Shown here: in pieces, positions 1-9,370 of the stretch
Layout: each line of letters starts with the position of its first letter
Numbering within the stretch: the stretch's first letter is position 1
Assembly: GCF_003418935.1 (NCBI RefSeq)
Contig: NZ_QVMT01000007.1
Location: 124,001-188,000 of the forward strand
DNA length: 64,000 nt
From: Emticicia sp. C21
GTDB taxonomy: Bacteria; Bacteroidota; Bacteroidia; Cytophagales; Spirosomataceae
Direction of reading: 5' to 3'
Translations under genes and position numbers: made by a program
Notes under the pieces: model-generated
What the model saw: the letters and a program-made list of their open reading frames with translations, nothing else
Database searches by the model: none
What the model was told of the DNA's origin: nothing

Positions 1-125
1 TTCAAGTCCGGCGCGAAATCATCTGCAATGAGGTCTAATGATAACTGGAAATTCGCACCCTCAGCTTGTTTATAAGCATATAAGGCTTGCATCGCACGAA
101 TCCGTATGAGGCGTCTGTTAAGCAT
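1..125 (-). CDS. nusB: Transcription antitermination factor NusB (5' part only)
   Basis: The complement of the window start encodes a protein beginning MLNRRLIRIRAMQALYAYKQ, which matches the start of Bacteroidota NusB: a basic N-terminal helix followed by the MQALYAY segment. NusB binds the boxA RNA element with NusE and promotes antitermination on rRNA operons. Only about 41 codons are present because the gene runs off the left edge. The start is the ATG whose complement lies at 123-125. It is divergent from the S41 peptidase gene at 451. The family call rests on recognition of the N-terminus alone. Confidence 0.8.
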   Translation of the reverse strand, partial: MLNRRLIRIRAMQALYAYKQAEGANFQLSLDLIADDFAPDL

Positions 126-450
126 GGGTGTTCAAAGAACGATTTAATAAGCCGCAAAATTAATAAAAATTCAGGAGATTGCCTAAAGCCATGTGTTGGA
201 ATTTGTTATTTCACCATCTTGTACCTATAAACAAAGTACTATTTTCACTTCAGTTTCAGCATGAATTTTGTTAGACTTTTCTATCGAAGAAATATTGGAA
301 TTATTATATAATATTTCGTCTTAAATTTCATTATAATAAAACATCTGCCCGATGTAGTAAAATTGACACCTCTCTGAATGTATCCTTACCGGGCAAATGC
401 TTGAAATAATCAGATTTTTTATTAGATTTGAGGAAGAATCTTAGCCTGCG
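126..450. other. Divergent intergenic region between nusB and the S41 peptidase gene
   Basis: This AT-rich stretch of 325 bases separates two divergent genes and should hold both promoters. Apart from the candidate plus-strand promoter at 401-430 I see no ORF, RNA gene or strong inverted repeat. Confidence 0.6.
401..430 (+). promoter_or_regulatory. Candidate Bacteroidota-type promoter
   Basis: TTG at 401-403 is followed after 19 bases by TAGATTTG at 423-430. This fits the -33 (TTG) and -7 (TAnnTTTG) elements of the main sigma factor of Bacteroidota. Transcription would begin a few bases downstream and give a short leader to the start codon at 451. Confidence 0.5.
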
Positions 451-1944
451 ATGAAAAGAATTTTTACTTATATCCTGACACATTTACTCCTTTTCAGTAG
501 TTTATTTGCTTTTGCCCAAACGTACTCAGGCGAGCAGATTAAAGAAGATCTGTCTTCATTGAAAAATGAAATTGAGAAGTATCATCCCGACCCTTACAAA
601 TATATTTCCAAAGAAAAATATCAGTCTCTACACGATTCTATTGCCGGAACCATCAAAGGCCGAATGTCTTTACGCGAGGCCTATTTTGCTCTTTTACCTA
701 TGGTACAAGCCATTGGTTGCGGGCACACCCATATGATGCTTGACCGGCGTCTGCTGGCTAAAAGTGCCTCCTCTTCAGAAAGGCCCAAGTACTTCCCATT
801 CAGTGTTCGCTTCATTAATGACCAGTTATTAGTATCAAGAAATTACTCGGCCGATAAAAAGATAACCCGTGGTGCAGAAATCTTAGAAATTGATGGGCAG
901 CCTGTTAAGAAGATTATAGAAAGTTTAGAGAAAAAATCCTATTATAACGGCGATGGCATTAATCCGAATGCCCGAAAATACTATGCCATCCGTGAATTCA
1001 GGAAATTGTACTATTTATGGAAAGGTGAGCAGGAGACTTTTTCTATTAGCTACCGTAAACAAGGCCAGGAAAAACCAAAAACTACTAAAATAGATGCCAA
1101 AGATACCTATTTTATGGAAAAAATGATGGAAACGCGCTATCCCGATGTTGACGAAGATACTACGGGTATGGTATCTTATCGGGTTATTGATTCTACAAAA
1201 AAAGTAGCAATGGTTGATGTGCGCTCGTTCATGTATGATTTTAATAGTATGAGCAGAGGGAATTTTGAGGGTGAAACCAAGAAGATTTTCAGGAAATTGC
1301 ATGAGAACAAAATCGAAAATCTGATTCTTGATTTGAGGGGCAATTCGGGTGGATTGCTGGAATATTCTATTTTCTTGCTCCGCTACTTTACCAATCAACC
1401 TTTTGATGCTTATCGCTTGGGTTTCCGGGATGAAAGTTTGAAAAAACTCAAACAGGATTATAAGAAGTTTGATGGCGGCTATGCCAAAGAAGCGGCTACC
1501 AGATTAAATACAGAGTTTTCGGTCAGAAATCAGGATGGTTTCTTAGAAAGTAAATATGTGCAGAAACAACGTCCGCACGATGAATTCAGATTTAATAAAA
1601 ATGTATATGTCTTAATGAACGGAGGTACTTTCTCTGCCGCAGCATTGCTGGTATCTAAACTACATAATATGGGCGTAGGTACTTATGTGGGCATGAGTTG
1701 TGGTGGTGCCTACGATGGTTGCTCGGCAGCTCAGTTTTCAACGATTCAATTGCCTAATACATCTTTAGAAATATCGCTACCTTTAGGAAGAATCCTCTAT
1801 AATGTGGACGCTAAGAAATATGATAAGCCTATTCTACAACCTGACTTTGAGGTAAGCGCCAATCTGGATGATTTCCTGAAAAACGAAGATACCGTACTGA
1901 AGTTCACTTTAAATCTGATTAAAAACAACGTCAAAATCAGATAA
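451..1944 (+). CDS. Secreted S41 family peptidase (paralog 1)
   Basis: A 497-residue protein with a signal peptide (about residues 1-22, ending FAFAQ) and an S41 (C-terminal processing/tricorn-like) peptidase fold. The N-terminal region has the GHTHM segment typical of the family. The core has LILDLRGNSGG, and the nucleophile serine lies in GGTFSAAALL. The lysine of the CtpA Ser-Lys dyad is not evident (VGMSCGGAYDG instead), so it resembles the tricorn-type branch. It is followed after 115 bases by a paralog of similar length, so the pair probably arose by tandem duplication. It probably acts in the periplasm or outer envelope; the substrate is unknown. Confidence 0.85.
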   Translation: MKRIFTYILTHLLLFSSLFAFAQTYSGEQIKEDLSSLKNEIEKYHPDPYKYISKEKYQSLHDSIAGTIKGRMSLREAYFALLPMVQAIGCGHTHMMLDRRLLAKSASSSERPKYFPFSVRFINDQLLVSRNYSADKKITRGAEILEIDGQPVKKIIESLEKKSYYNGDGINPNARKYYAIREFRKLYYLWKGEQETFSISYRKQGQEKPKTTKIDAKDTYFMEKMMETRYPDVDEDTTGMVSYRVIDSTKKVAMVDVRSFMYDFNSMSRGNFEGETKKIFRKLHENKIENLILDLRGNSGGLLEYSIFLLRYFTNQPFDAYRLGFRDESLKKLKQDYKKFDGGYAKEAATRLNTEFSVRNQDGFLESKYVQKQRPHDEFRFNKNVYVLMNGGTFSAAALLVSKLHNMGVGTYVGMSCGGAYDGCSAAQFSTIQLPNTSLEISLPLGRILYNVDAKKYDKPILQPDFEVSANLDDFLKNEDTVLKFTLNLIKNNVKIR

Positions 1945-2059
1945 TCTACTTTTTTTCGTTAGATCAATACTTGCAGATTAACCTATCTGTCTGCTTAATT
2001 TACTATGTGTATACATGAGATAAAAATCTCCTGATTTTAACAAAATTCCTAAGTGCTTA

Positions 2060-3517
2060 ATGAAAAAACTGCTAATAGTATTCTTCTTTTTTATCAGCTT
2101 ATTTAGCCAAGCTCAGAAACAGACATTTTCGGTAGAAGAAGTCAGGAAAGATATGGCAGTATTAAAACGGAAGTTTGAGAAACTGCATCCGGGTATGTAC
2201 TATTATAAGAGTAAAAAAGATTATGAACGACTCTATGATTCATTGTACAATAATCTGACCCAACCCCTTACCTATCTTGAAGCCTACAAATTATTAACCC
2301 AGTTAGTAACAGCAGTAGAAGATGGGCACACAGGTATGCGATTTGATGCTAAACGTTTCAACCGCAAGAAAGTTAAATATGTACCTTTTTATCTCCGAAA
2401 ACTGGGCGGCAAATATTTTATTAGTCTAAATACCTCACGGGATTCAACCATTGTGAGAGGTTCAGAAGTACTCAGAATCAATGAAGAGCGCATTGATATT
2501 CTAATGAAAAAATTGAAAGTCTTTGTATCAAGCGATAGTGATAATGAAGAGGTCAAAGACTATTATACGACAGGTTTATTCCCGAATTATTATATTAGAG
2601 AATATGGCCCAATTGATTCGGTAACTATTACTTATCGTCTACCTCAGACTAACGTCGTTCTCAGAAAAAAATTGGCTTGTCTGATTACCGGAGAAATCAA
2701 TAAGATTTCTGAAAAACGCTACAAGGCTTTCAAAAGACCGAACCTCTCTATAAAAGTCGTCGATAGTCTCAATCACATAGCAGTGTTGGACATTACTACT
2801 TTTAGCATGACGGGTAAGTTTCTCGATTTTAGTCAAAATAAATTCAAAAGAGGGTTAAAGAATAGTTTTAAAACCGTCAAAAATAAAGGCATTGAACATT
2901 TACTTATTGATTTCAGAGGGAATGGCGGGGGATATATACCTAATATCTCACGTGTACTCAGATACCTATCTCCTCATCCTTTTACTATTATTGATACCAT
3001 TGGTTTTAAAAAGAGTGCGTATTTTACTATTGTGAAACCCTACTATATTACGCCACCGCTTTTCTTCTGGATGGGTTTCCCGAAACGAAAAGGTGATTTG
3101 ATGTATCGGGTAAATCGGAAAAGTAATAATCAGAAACCTGCCAAAGAATTTGCATATACCGGCAAAACCTATTTCCTGACAGACCCGGGTTGCTATTCAG
3201 CCACTACTTTTACGCTAAATATAGCCAAAGATTTAGGACTAGGACAGGCATTTGTAGGACAGCCCGTAGGTGGTGCCAGTTGGGGTAGCTTTGCCGGAAC
3301 GTGGGAAGATTTTAAATTGCCTAATACCAGATTTGTTGTACATACACCCTTGTATAAAATCACTCACCGTATGCCTAATCAAGCCAATAAAGGTTTTTTC
3401 CTCGACATAGATTATGAGGTAAACCGCAATTATGAAGAACTGCTCAAAAACAATACGAACGTAATAGATTTTACAGTTGATATGATTCTGGCAAGCAAAG
3501 CAGCCAGTTTACGGTAA
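2060..3517 (+). CDS. Secreted S41 family peptidase (paralog 2)
   Basis: A 485-residue protein with a signal peptide (MKKLLIVFFFFISLFSQAQ) and the same plan as its upstream neighbour: an N-terminal DGHTGMR motif, a central LLIDFRGNGGGY and a C-terminal S41 core. The presumed nucleophile serine is in DPGCYSATTF, followed by VGQPVGGASWG where CtpA-type enzymes carry the dyad lysine. The two paralogs have diverged strongly outside these motifs, so different substrates are likely. No terminator was seen between them, so co-transcription from the promoter at 401-430 is possible. Confidence 0.83.
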   Translation: MKKLLIVFFFFISLFSQAQKQTFSVEEVRKDMAVLKRKFEKLHPGMYYYKSKKDYERLYDSLYNNLTQPLTYLEAYKLLTQLVTAVEDGHTGMRFDAKRFNRKKVKYVPFYLRKLGGKYFISLNTSRDSTIVRGSEVLRINEERIDILMKKLKVFVSSDSDNEEVKDYYTTGLFPNYYIREYGPIDSVTITYRLPQTNVVLRKKLACLITGEINKISEKRYKAFKRPNLSIKVVDSLNHIAVLDITTFSMTGKFLDFSQNKFKRGLKNSFKTVKNKGIEHLLIDFRGNGGGYIPNISRVLRYLSPHPFTIIDTIGFKKSAYFTIVKPYYITPPLFFWMGFPKRKGDLMYRVNRKSNNQKPAKEFAYTGKTYFLTDPGCYSATTFTLNIAKDLGLGQAFVGQPVGGASWGSFAGTWEDFKLPNTRFVVHTPLYKITHRMPNQANKGFFLDIDYEVNRNYEELLKNNTNVIDFTVDMILASKAASLR

Positions 3518-3627
3518 ATAGTTTGAAATCTGCTAAAACTAATTTGATTATAATCTGCTTACAAATTTTCGAATCATGAAAAAATTGTAACTTCGGGGAC
3601 TTTTTAGATATTTTCTCCACATTCGAA

Positions 3628-6123
3628 ATGGCAATTAAAAAACCGTCCAAAAGCAAAGCTACAAAGAAAACTAAGGTAGAAAGTCCTAAGAAAATATCTT
3701 ATTACCGCAAGCCTGAAAACCTTAGCCTCGACCAATGGCAGGTGGCTCTGAGGAAGCAATTTGGCGAAGACAATGAGCATGAGTTCAGAATTAATAATCT
3801 TGGCAGGCAAGAATTTTTCTCTGATTTTCAGGTAACAAATACACAGACCAACAATACATACAAGGTAGCTATCAGAAGTGCTGATGATAGCCAGAATTTC
3901 TGCGAATGTTTCGATTTTAAAACCAACCGCTTGGGCGTGTGCAAGCATATCAGTGCCGTAATGCACCATTTAAGCCAAAGAAAAGGTTTTAAAACGTCCA
4001 TGAAAGAGGGCTTTCATCCGCATTATACCTCTGTATATGTCGACTACAGACAGGGCCGAGAAATAAAAATCCGGATCGGCTCCAATAAAAAAGAAGAGTT
4101 TGAAGAATTAGCTCAAACGTATTTCGACTCAAATAATAAACTGAAAGAAGCATCCTTTGCTGTTTTTGAATTATTCCTCGAAAAAGCAGCTGCCTTGAGT
4201 AATTCCTTCAGATGTTATCCTGATGCACTTGATTTGGTAATAGCCGAGCGTGAAAAAATTCGTCGGAGAGATTACCTATGGCGTATCATGCCTGATGGTG
4301 AAAACGACAAATATTTTGATGATTTAATCAAAGCTTCTCTCTTCCCCTATCAGCGTAAAGGTGTATTTTTTGCGGCCATAGCCGGCAAAAGCCTGATTGC
4401 TGATGAAATGGGGCTTGGCAAGACTTTGCAAGCCATTGCCACAGCCGAACTCTATAAAAAGGAATTGGGTATCCATCGGGTATTAATTGTATGCCCAACC
4501 TCCCTTAAATATCAGTGGAAAGCCGAGATTGAAAAATTTACCGATAGCAGTGTCTATGTAGTTGAGGGAAGTCTGCAAAAACGCAAAGACCGATATTGGC
4601 GCAGCGATGCCTTTTATGTGATAGTGAGTTATCATACCATGACTTACGACCTGGATTGGCTCAACCGGATGGAGCCTGATTTGGTTATTCTTGATGAAGC
4701 TCAGCGCATTAAAAACTGGAAGACGAAGGTTTCTCAGCAAATCAAACGGATTGTAACGCCCTATTCTATCGTATTGACAGGTACTCCACTGGAAAATAAA
4801 CTCGAAGAACTCTATTCTATCATGCAGTTTATTGATGTGTACCGATTAGGGCCGATGTACCGATTCCTGAGTGAACACCAGATAACTGATGAGTCGGGGC
4901 AGATAATTGGTTACAAAAATCTGAACAGAATCGCTGAGACTCTAAGTGATATACTGATTCGAAGAACGAAAAAGGAAGTTCTTTCAGAATTGCCTAAGCG
5001 AATGGATAAAAATCTGTTTGTGCCGATGACCCCACAGCAGACGAAAATTCATAATGAACTAGGTGATAATGTAGCTAAACTGGTAAGCAAATGGAAAAGA
5101 TCCAGCTTTCTTAATGAAACCGATCGCAAACGTCTGGTACTGACACTAAGCCAGATGCGCATGGTATGCGATAGTACTTATATTCTTGACCAGAAAACAA
5201 GACATGATACGAAGATTGATGAAGTGATGAATATTCTGGATGAGGTCTTTGAGACATCAGACGAGAAAGTAGTCATATTCAGTCAATGGGAACGTATGAC
5301 CCGATTAGTGGCACAGGAGTTAGAGCAAAGAAATATAAAATTTGAGTATCTGTATGGTGGTGTAGAAAGCATCAAAAGGAAAGATTTATTAGAAAACTTT
5401 CAGAATGACCCTGAAAGTCGGGTGTTTCTTTCAACTGATGCAGGAGGGGTTGGCTTGAATTTACAGAATGCTTCTTTACTGATAAATCTGGATATTCCCT
5501 GGAATCCGGCTGTTTTAGAGCAACGTATTGCCCGTATCTATAGATTAGGGCAAGAGAAAAACGTTTCTATCATCAATCTTATTTCTACAAGTACTATTGA
5601 GCAACGCATGCTTGATGTACTCGAGTTTAAAGGCGCAATGGCTAAGGGTGTATTAGATAGAGGAGAAGACACTATCTTCATTGGTGAAGATCAGTTCAAG
5701 AAATTCATGGATTCGGTCGAGAATCTTGTGAATCAAGAGATTTCAACTGAGACAGTTGAATCGCAAGAGAATGAAGAGGAAACGATTAAATATGAATTAC
5801 CGGATGAAATTCTTGTTGATACCCCTGAGGGTGCTACCACTTTTATGGGTGATGATGATGTAAAAGAACCCCATCAGACATCGACAAATGGCGCTAGTAC
5901 CCATGCTCCTTCACACGAACTACTACAGAATGGCATTAATTTTTTTGCTCAATTAGGTAAGACTTTAAAAAGCCCTGAAGCAACCAGAGAATTAATCGAC
6001 AGCATTACGCAAAAAGATGAATCAGGTAAAGTTTATCTGAAGATTCCTGTTGAAAACGAAGAGGTAATCAACAATGCCGTGCAAGTATTAAGTACCTTAT
6101 TTGGGGCATTTACGAAACAATAA
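3628..6123 (+). CDS. SWIM zinc-finger SNF2-family helicase
   Basis: An 831-residue Swi2/Snf2-type ATPase. Residues 92-107 form a CxC...CxH SWIM zinc finger (C92, C94, C105, H107). The SNF2_N ATPase core has Walker A DEMGLGKT at 259-266, the DEAQ box at 356-359 and the TGTPLENKLEEL motif. The Helicase_C domain has STDAGGVGLNLQ and the arginine-finger motif QRIARIYRLGQ from residue 632. An acidic, low-complexity tail of about 130 residues follows. Such proteins translocate on DNA and remodel nucleoprotein; SWIM-SNF2 proteins of bacteria have no firmly assigned role. It is a stand-alone gene, followed after 52 bases by mqo. Confidence 0.9.
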   Translation: MAIKKPSKSKATKKTKVESPKKISYYRKPENLSLDQWQVALRKQFGEDNEHEFRINNLGRQEFFSDFQVTNTQTNNTYKVAIRSADDSQNFCECFDFKTNRLGVCKHISAVMHHLSQRKGFKTSMKEGFHPHYTSVYVDYRQGREIKIRIGSNKKEEFEELAQTYFDSNNKLKEASFAVFELFLEKAAALSNSFRCYPDALDLVIAEREKIRRRDYLWRIMPDGENDKYFDDLIKASLFPYQRKGVFFAAIAGKSLIADEMGLGKTLQAIATAELYKKELGIHRVLIVCPTSLKYQWKAEIEKFTDSSVYVVEGSLQKRKDRYWRSDAFYVIVSYHTMTYDLDWLNRMEPDLVILDEAQRIKNWKTKVSQQIKRIVTPYSIVLTGTPLENKLEELYSIMQFIDVYRLGPMYRFLSEHQITDESGQIIGYKNLNRIAETLSDILIRRTKKEVLSELPKRMDKNLFVPMTPQQTKIHNELGDNVAKLVSKWKRSSFLNETDRKRLVLTLSQMRMVCDSTYILDQKTRHDTKIDEVMNILDEVFETSDEKVVIFSQWERMTRLVAQELEQRNIKFEYLYGGVESIKRKDLLENFQNDPESRVFLSTDAGGVGLNLQNASLLINLDIPWNPAVLEQRIARIYRLGQEKNVSIINLISTSTIEQRMLDVLEFKGAMAKGVLDRGEDTIFIGEDQFKKFMDSVENLVNQEISTETVESQENEEETIKYELPDEILVDTPEGATTFMGDDDVKEPHQTSTNGASTHAPSHELLQNGINFFAQLGKTLKSPEATRELIDSITQKDESGKVYLKIPVENEEVINNAVQVLSTLFGAFTKQ

Positions 6124-6175
6124 AATAGGTATATTTTTCCCATATATCTTATTTCATACAACAAAAGAATTGAAT

Positions 6176-7678
6176 ATGAAAGAGAGTAACAATACCAATG
6201 ATGTTATACTGATAGGTGCAGGTATCATGAGTGCTACCTTAGGCACTTTCTTGAAAAAACTCGAACCCAGCTGGCAAATAAAAATCTTCGAGCGGATGGA
6301 TAGAGTAACGGCAGAATCGTCAGAGGCTTGGAATAATGCCGGAACAGGCCATTCGGCTTTTTGTGAGCTGAACTATACCCCCGAAATGGAAGATGGTAGT
6401 ATTAATATTGATAAAGCAGTTAAAATTGCTGCCTCATTTGAAGTATCTAAAGAATTCTGGTCAACTCTAGTACAGGAGGGTATTATTGAAGACCCGACGA
6501 ACACCCTACGCCGGATTCCACATATGAGTTTTGTATGGGGTGATGAAAATACGGAATATCTGCGCAAACGCTATGAGGCTTTAAAAAAGCATCATTTGTT
6601 CAGTGATATGGAATTCTCCAACAATTATGATGAAATAGCGCAATGGATGCCTTTAATTATGGAGGGACGCGATAGAAACGAGAAACTGGCAGCTACCTGC
6701 ATGGACATTGGTACAGATGTTAATTTTGGGGCGTTATCCCGTTCAATGTTTTCTTATTTAGAAAATGCTGATGGCGTTGAGTTGAAACTTCATCATGAGG
6801 TAGAAGATATTAAACGTTTGGATAATGGCGACTGGCAACTGGAAATTAAAAATCTGGATACCGGAAAAACAGATACTTATACTACCAAATTTGTCTTTAT
6901 CGGGGCTGGTGGAGGTTCTCTGCCACTGCTTGAAAAATCGGATATTCCCGAAGGTAGAGGATATGGCGGATTTCCTATTAGTGGTAAATGGCTGGTTTGT
7001 AATAAGCCTGATTTGATAGAACAACATTGTGCTAAAGTATATGGTAAAGCCAGTGTTGGCTCCCCTCCTATGTCGGTTCCTCACTTGGATACCCGTGTAA
7101 TTGATGGTAAAAAAGCCTTACTCTTTGGGCCTTATGCCGGATTCTCTACCAAATTTCTGAAACATGGTTCTTATATGGACTTACCACAATCTATCAAATG
7201 GAATAATATATGGCCTTTGATTTCAGCAGGAGTACATAATATTCCTTTAACCAAATATCTGATTGAGCAGGTAACGCAATCTCCGGAAGATCGATTAGAA
7301 GCCTTATCTGAATATATGCCCACAGCAAAAATGGAAGACTGGGAATTAATGGATGCAGGACAACGGGTACAGGTAATTAAAAAAGATGAAAAAGAAGGAG
7401 GCATTTTAGAATTTGGTACAGAGGTAGTCTATGCAAAAGATGGCTCGTTGGCTACTTTGTTAGGAGCATCTCCAGGGGCATCAACTTCTGTTTCTATTAT
7501 GCTTGATTTAATGAAAAAATGTTTTCCGGGCCTGGAAGCCACAGAAAAATGGCAAAAAGAACTTAAAAGACTTATTCCCTCATACGGCCAATCATTAGCC
7601 AAAGATGCAGCATTAGCGAAAGCCACTCGTGAAAGGACGACGGAATTATTGCATTTGAGAGAGGTAGCGTTTTCTTAA
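6176..7678 (+). CDS. mqo: Malate:quinone oxidoreductase
   Basis: A 500-residue FAD enzyme of the Mqo family, which oxidises malate to oxaloacetate at the membrane and passes electrons to quinone, replacing or supplementing malate dehydrogenase. The FAD-binding motif GAGIMSATLG lies near residues 14-23. The family segments ERMDRVTAESSEAWNNAGTG and GASPGAST are present. An upstream in-frame start at 6101 would overlap the helicase stop and add 25 unrelated residues, so ATG 6176, directly before KESNNTNDVILIGAG, is preferred. The length matches the family. Confidence 0.92.
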   Translation: MKESNNTNDVILIGAGIMSATLGTFLKKLEPSWQIKIFERMDRVTAESSEAWNNAGTGHSAFCELNYTPEMEDGSINIDKAVKIAASFEVSKEFWSTLVQEGIIEDPTNTLRRIPHMSFVWGDENTEYLRKRYEALKKHHLFSDMEFSNNYDEIAQWMPLIMEGRDRNEKLAATCMDIGTDVNFGALSRSMFSYLENADGVELKLHHEVEDIKRLDNGDWQLEIKNLDTGKTDTYTTKFVFIGAGGGSLPLLEKSDIPEGRGYGGFPISGKWLVCNKPDLIEQHCAKVYGKASVGSPPMSVPHLDTRVIDGKKALLFGPYAGFSTKFLKHGSYMDLPQSIKWNNIWPLISAGVHNIPLTKYLIEQVTQSPEDRLEALSEYMPTAKMEDWELMDAGQRVQVIKKDEKEGGILEFGTEVVYAKDGSLATLLGASPGASTSVSIMLDLMKKCFPGLEATEKWQKELKRLIPSYGQSLAKDAALAKATRERTTELLHLREVAFS

Positions 7679-7685
7679 ATTATTT

Positions 7686-7768
7686 AGTGATTGAGCGATT
7701 TAGTGAATGAGTGATTATTTTAATAAGTAAAAAGTATTTTTAAATAAATCACTCAACGCTCAATCACT
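7686..7768. terminator. Bidirectional hairpin between convergent genes
   Basis: AGTGATTGAGCG at 7686-7697 is the exact reverse complement of CGCTCAATCACT at 7757-7768. An inner pair, GAGTGATT at 7709-7716 and AATCACTC at 7747-7754, nests inside it. It lies between the convergent mqo and pyrophosphatase genes and overlaps the stop region of the latter, so it probably ends transcription from both sides. Confidence 0.6.
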
Positions 7769-9018
7769 CATTTCCTGATTATCCCCTCCAACACCTTCGC
7801 ATCGCCATCAATATTGGCAGGTACAGGAATACCTAAAAGTGTAGCGACAAAAGGATATACATGGATATTCTGAAACTCCGGAATCTTTTTACCTTTTTTG
7901 ATATTCGGGCCTTTGGCATAAAAAATCGTTCCCATCTCAGGCGTGACATAAGGGTCGAAACCGTGTACACCCCATACCTGCTTAGTAATAGGTCGTTTAG
8001 CCAGACTCTCCCTCGAATAAAAGCTATAACCTGCCTCTGCCATCAGTGTTAAATCACCAATGCGTGGGTGGTTATTATAATGCAGATTCTGTGGTAAATC
8101 AGCCTTTTTATATACTTTGAAATGATTTTGCTTAGCAGCTATGCTTTGCAGGATGCTTTCTTCTTTGGCGTTATCTTTCAGAAAAACGTTGGCGTGCGTT
8201 CCACTGTTTACAAAAACAAAGTCGTTTTTATCTAAGCCTTGTAATACATCTTCTGTATAAAGAAATTTGTCAGCTTCGTTTTTCATTTCATACATGCCAT
8301 GGTCTGCTGTCAAAATTACATTCACAGGCAAGTTTATTTTCTTCAAACCCGCCATTAACATACCTACCAGACTATCTGCTTCCATTACCGCTGCTATGGT
8401 TTGAGGAACGTTTGGTCCATATTCATGGCCTTGTGTATCAACCATCGAAAAATAGATAGTCATTAGGTGTGGGCGCTCTGCTTCCGGTAGGTTCAACCAG
8501 TCGAATACGCCTTGCACTCTTTGTTTATTAGGTACTTTGGCATCGTAACGATGATAATAGGTTGGGTATGAACCGCCAATCGGGGCCTCAGACCCTACCC
8601 AGAAATAAGATGCTGCTTTCATGCCATTCTGTTGAACCAATTGCCAGATAGGCAAGCCACCATAGTAGTAAGGATCTTCTACTTTTTCTCTTTGTCCGAT
8701 TGAATAGAATGTATCACGATTAACATCATAAAAAGTATTATCTACGAGACCATGATGCGCAGGGTATAAACCCGTTACCAAGGTATAGTGATTGGGAAAA
8801 GTTTTGCTTGGATAAGAAGGAAGCATTTTTGTGGCAGCAGCTCCCTTTTTGATAAATTTCTTGATATTTTTTGGATTGTATTTCTGAACATAGTCATGTC
8901 GGAATCCATCAAAAGAGACCATAACTACGTATGGTACATCTTTATTCTGGCCGAAAGCTGAAACACTAAAAACGAGGAAAAATAAAGTAATAACGGTTTG
9001 TTTTGATAGACGTAGCAT
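7768..9018 (-). CDS. Ectonucleotide pyrophosphatase/phosphodiesterase family protein
   Basis: A 416-residue secreted protein (signal peptide ending SAFGQ) of the alkaline-phosphatase superfamily, NPP branch. Metal-binding Asp is D37 in VSFDGFRHDY and the nucleophile is Thr73 in SKTFPNHYT, with the characteristic Asn76. Further metal-ligand motifs are MVDTQGHEYGP and LTADHGMYE. These enzymes cleave nucleotide or phosphodiester bonds using two zinc ions; the substrate cannot be assigned. The gene converges on mqo and lies downstream of the microprotein gene at 9118-9222, with a terminator between. Confidence 0.88.
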   Translation of the reverse strand: MLRLSKQTVITLFFLVFSVSAFGQNKDVPYVVMVSFDGFRHDYVQKYNPKNIKKFIKKGAAATKMLPSYPSKTFPNHYTLVTGLYPAHHGLVDNTFYDVNRDTFYSIGQREKVEDPYYYGGLPIWQLVQQNGMKAASYFWVGSEAPIGGSYPTYYHRYDAKVPNKQRVQGVFDWLNLPEAERPHLMTIYFSMVDTQGHEYGPNVPQTIAAVMEADSLVGMLMAGLKKINLPVNVILTADHGMYEMKNEADKFLYTEDVLQGLDKNDFVFVNSGTHANVFLKDNAKEESILQSIAAKQNHFKVYKKADLPQNLHYNNHPRIGDLTLMAEAGYSFYSRESLAKRPITKQVWGVHGFDPYVTPEMGTIFYAKGPNIKKGKKIPEFQNIHVYPFVATLLGIPVPANIDGDAKVLEGIIRK

Positions 9019-9043
9019 ATACTATGTTATTGTTGATGAACGA

Positions 9044-9080
9044 AAAAATTAAGAGCATCTTAAAATTTTAAGATGCTCTT
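9044..9080 (-). terminator. Intrinsic terminator after the microprotein gene
   Basis: Positions 9051-9080 form a perfect 30-base palindrome (AAGAGCATCTTAAAA and its complement). Read on the minus strand it is followed by AATTTTTT, as in a rho-independent terminator. It closes the microprotein transcript before the pyrophosphatase gene starts at 9018. Confidence 0.7.
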
Positions 9081-9117
9081 ACGCATAAAAGGGAAAAACT
9101 ATAAACAAACTCTGACA

Positions 9118-9222
9118 TTAATCTCGCTTATTATCGCGTTTTTCTTGCTTGGCGGCGCGTTTTTCTTTCAACGTTTTGCCGGCTTCCTTTTTCGCTTCTT
9201 TTGCGGGCTTATCCTTTGCCAT
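9118..9222 (-). CDS. Small highly basic protein of 34 residues
   Basis: The minus strand encodes a 34-residue protein starting MAKDKPAKEAKKEAGK and ending KRDNKRD, with about half of its residues Lys or Arg and no hydrophobic segment. The ORF is isolated, opens with ATG and closes with TAA, and sits between two strong inverted repeats that look like its own terminator and that of the upstream gene. This supports an independent transcription unit. The composition suggests a nucleic-acid or ribosome-associated microprotein, but no function can be assigned. It could also be a chance ORF. Confidence 0.55.
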   Translation of the reverse strand: MAKDKPAKEAKKEAGKTLKEKRAAKQEKRDNKRD

Positions 9223-9279
9223 ATGTTTAATTGTTTGGTAATACTAGACTAAATTAATGTATTTCTATAACTTTTACGA

Positions 9280-9327
9280 ATATCAAATTGTTAAAAATTC
9301 TTCTTTTAATTTTTAACAATTTGATAT
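9280..9327 (-). terminator. 20-bp perfect inverted repeat downstream of the Tat oxidoreductase gene
   Basis: A 20-base arm at 9280-9299 is exactly complementary to 9308-9327, with an 8-base loop. It lies 43 bases past the stop of the minus-strand oxidoreductase gene at 9371 and upstream of the microprotein gene. The stem is AT-rich without a separate T-run, so termination or mRNA protection is inferred from position. Confidence 0.55.
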
Positions 9328-9370
9328 TGCACTTACAAACATCTCATTTTCAATAAGTTAAGAACTATCA

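Noticed and set aside
1015-1398. Antisense ORF of 127 residues
   Set aside because: It lies wholly within the S41 peptidase gene and shows no family motif; it is a shadow frame.
451-3517. The two S41 genes as parts of one broken gene
   Set aside because: Each has its own signal peptide, full domain set and stop; they are paralogs.
3604-3969. Antisense ORF of 121 residues
   Set aside because: It is opposite the SWIM region of the helicase gene, whose coding evidence is much stronger.
6101-6175. Longer start for mqo
   Set aside because: It overlaps the helicase stop and adds 25 residues with no family match; ATG 6176 gives the normal N-terminus.
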